Shown: piece by piece, positions 6,484 to 6,525 of the stretch
Position numbering within the stretch: the first letter of the stretch is position 1
Layout: each line of letters opens with the position of its first letter
DNA from: Acidobacteriota bacterium
GTDB taxonomy: Bacteria > Acidobacteriota > Blastocatellia > Pyrinomonadales > Pyrinomonadaceae
Reading direction: 5' to 3'
Assembly (NCBI GenBank): GCA_003222935.1
Contig: QHXL01000078.1
Span: forward strand, 1 to 6,525
DNA length: 6,525 nucleotides
Notes under the pieces: generated by a model
Told to the model about the DNA's origin: nothing
What the model saw: the letters and a program-made list of their open reading frames with translations, nothing else
Database searches by the model: none
Translations under genes and position numbers: made by a program

Positions 6484-6525
6484 TCAGGCAAGCTCCGATG
6501 AGATCGCTTTTAGCGCGGCATCGAT
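6484..6525 (-). CDS. Possible last 13 codons of an upstream gene
   Basis: From the window edge one minus-strand frame reads IDAALKAISSELA and stops at TGA 6484-6486, six bases before the ATG of the decayed zinc-ribbon gene. The residues form a plausible helical C-terminus, and such tight spacing would fit an operon. Fourteen codons is too few to identify a family or to exclude a chance open frame. Confidence 0.3.
   Translation of the reverse strand: MDAALKAISSELA

Overview
The window looks like chromosomal DNA of a member of the Acidobacteriota, most likely near the Blastocatellia/Pyrinomonadales. This is inferred from protein style. It holds PknB-type kinases that open with [22 protein letters not shown], and these carry a membrane anchor and then either a PD40 propeller or a TolB/FlgO-like plus TPR module. 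Small zinc-ribbon proteins with the same TPR-type module lie beside them. Such families are strongly expanded in that phylum. No rRNA, tRNA, transposase, phage gene or CRISPR array is visible.

Every gene reads on the minus strand, so transcription runs from high to low coordinates. In that order: (1) 6484-6525, the possible last 13 codons of an upstream gene; (2) 6042-6477, a decayed gene in which a zinc-ribbon N-terminus is joined out of frame to the last ~55 codons of a TPR protein; (3) 5925-6011, a perfect 29-bp inverted repeat; (4) 3376-5901, an intact 841-residue Ser/Thr kinase with a transmembrane helix, a TolB/FlgO-like domain and TPRs; (5) 3194-3375, a non-coding gap with two imperfect palindromes; (6) 534-3193, a kinase-TM-PD40 propeller gene broken into three reading frames by two lesions; (7) 432-522, a second long inverted repeat; (8) 1-419, the N-terminal part of a zinc-ribbon/TM/TPR-type protein that runs off the window.

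The genes are a tandem set of related signalling proteins built from interchangeable parts. A cytoplasmic front end (kinase or zinc ribbon) is joined through one transmembrane helix to a C-terminal repeat domain (PD40 propeller or TPR). Only the 841-residue kinase is demonstrably complete. Two of the four main genes are broken, and each of the three gaps between main genes holds its own palindromic element. The overall picture is a paralogue array undergoing duplication, domain exchange and decay, associated with REP/REPIN-like repeats. I do not see a recognisable new defence, mobile or biosynthetic system. The most useful observations are the reconstructed lesions, the paired-palindrome repeats and the shared modules.
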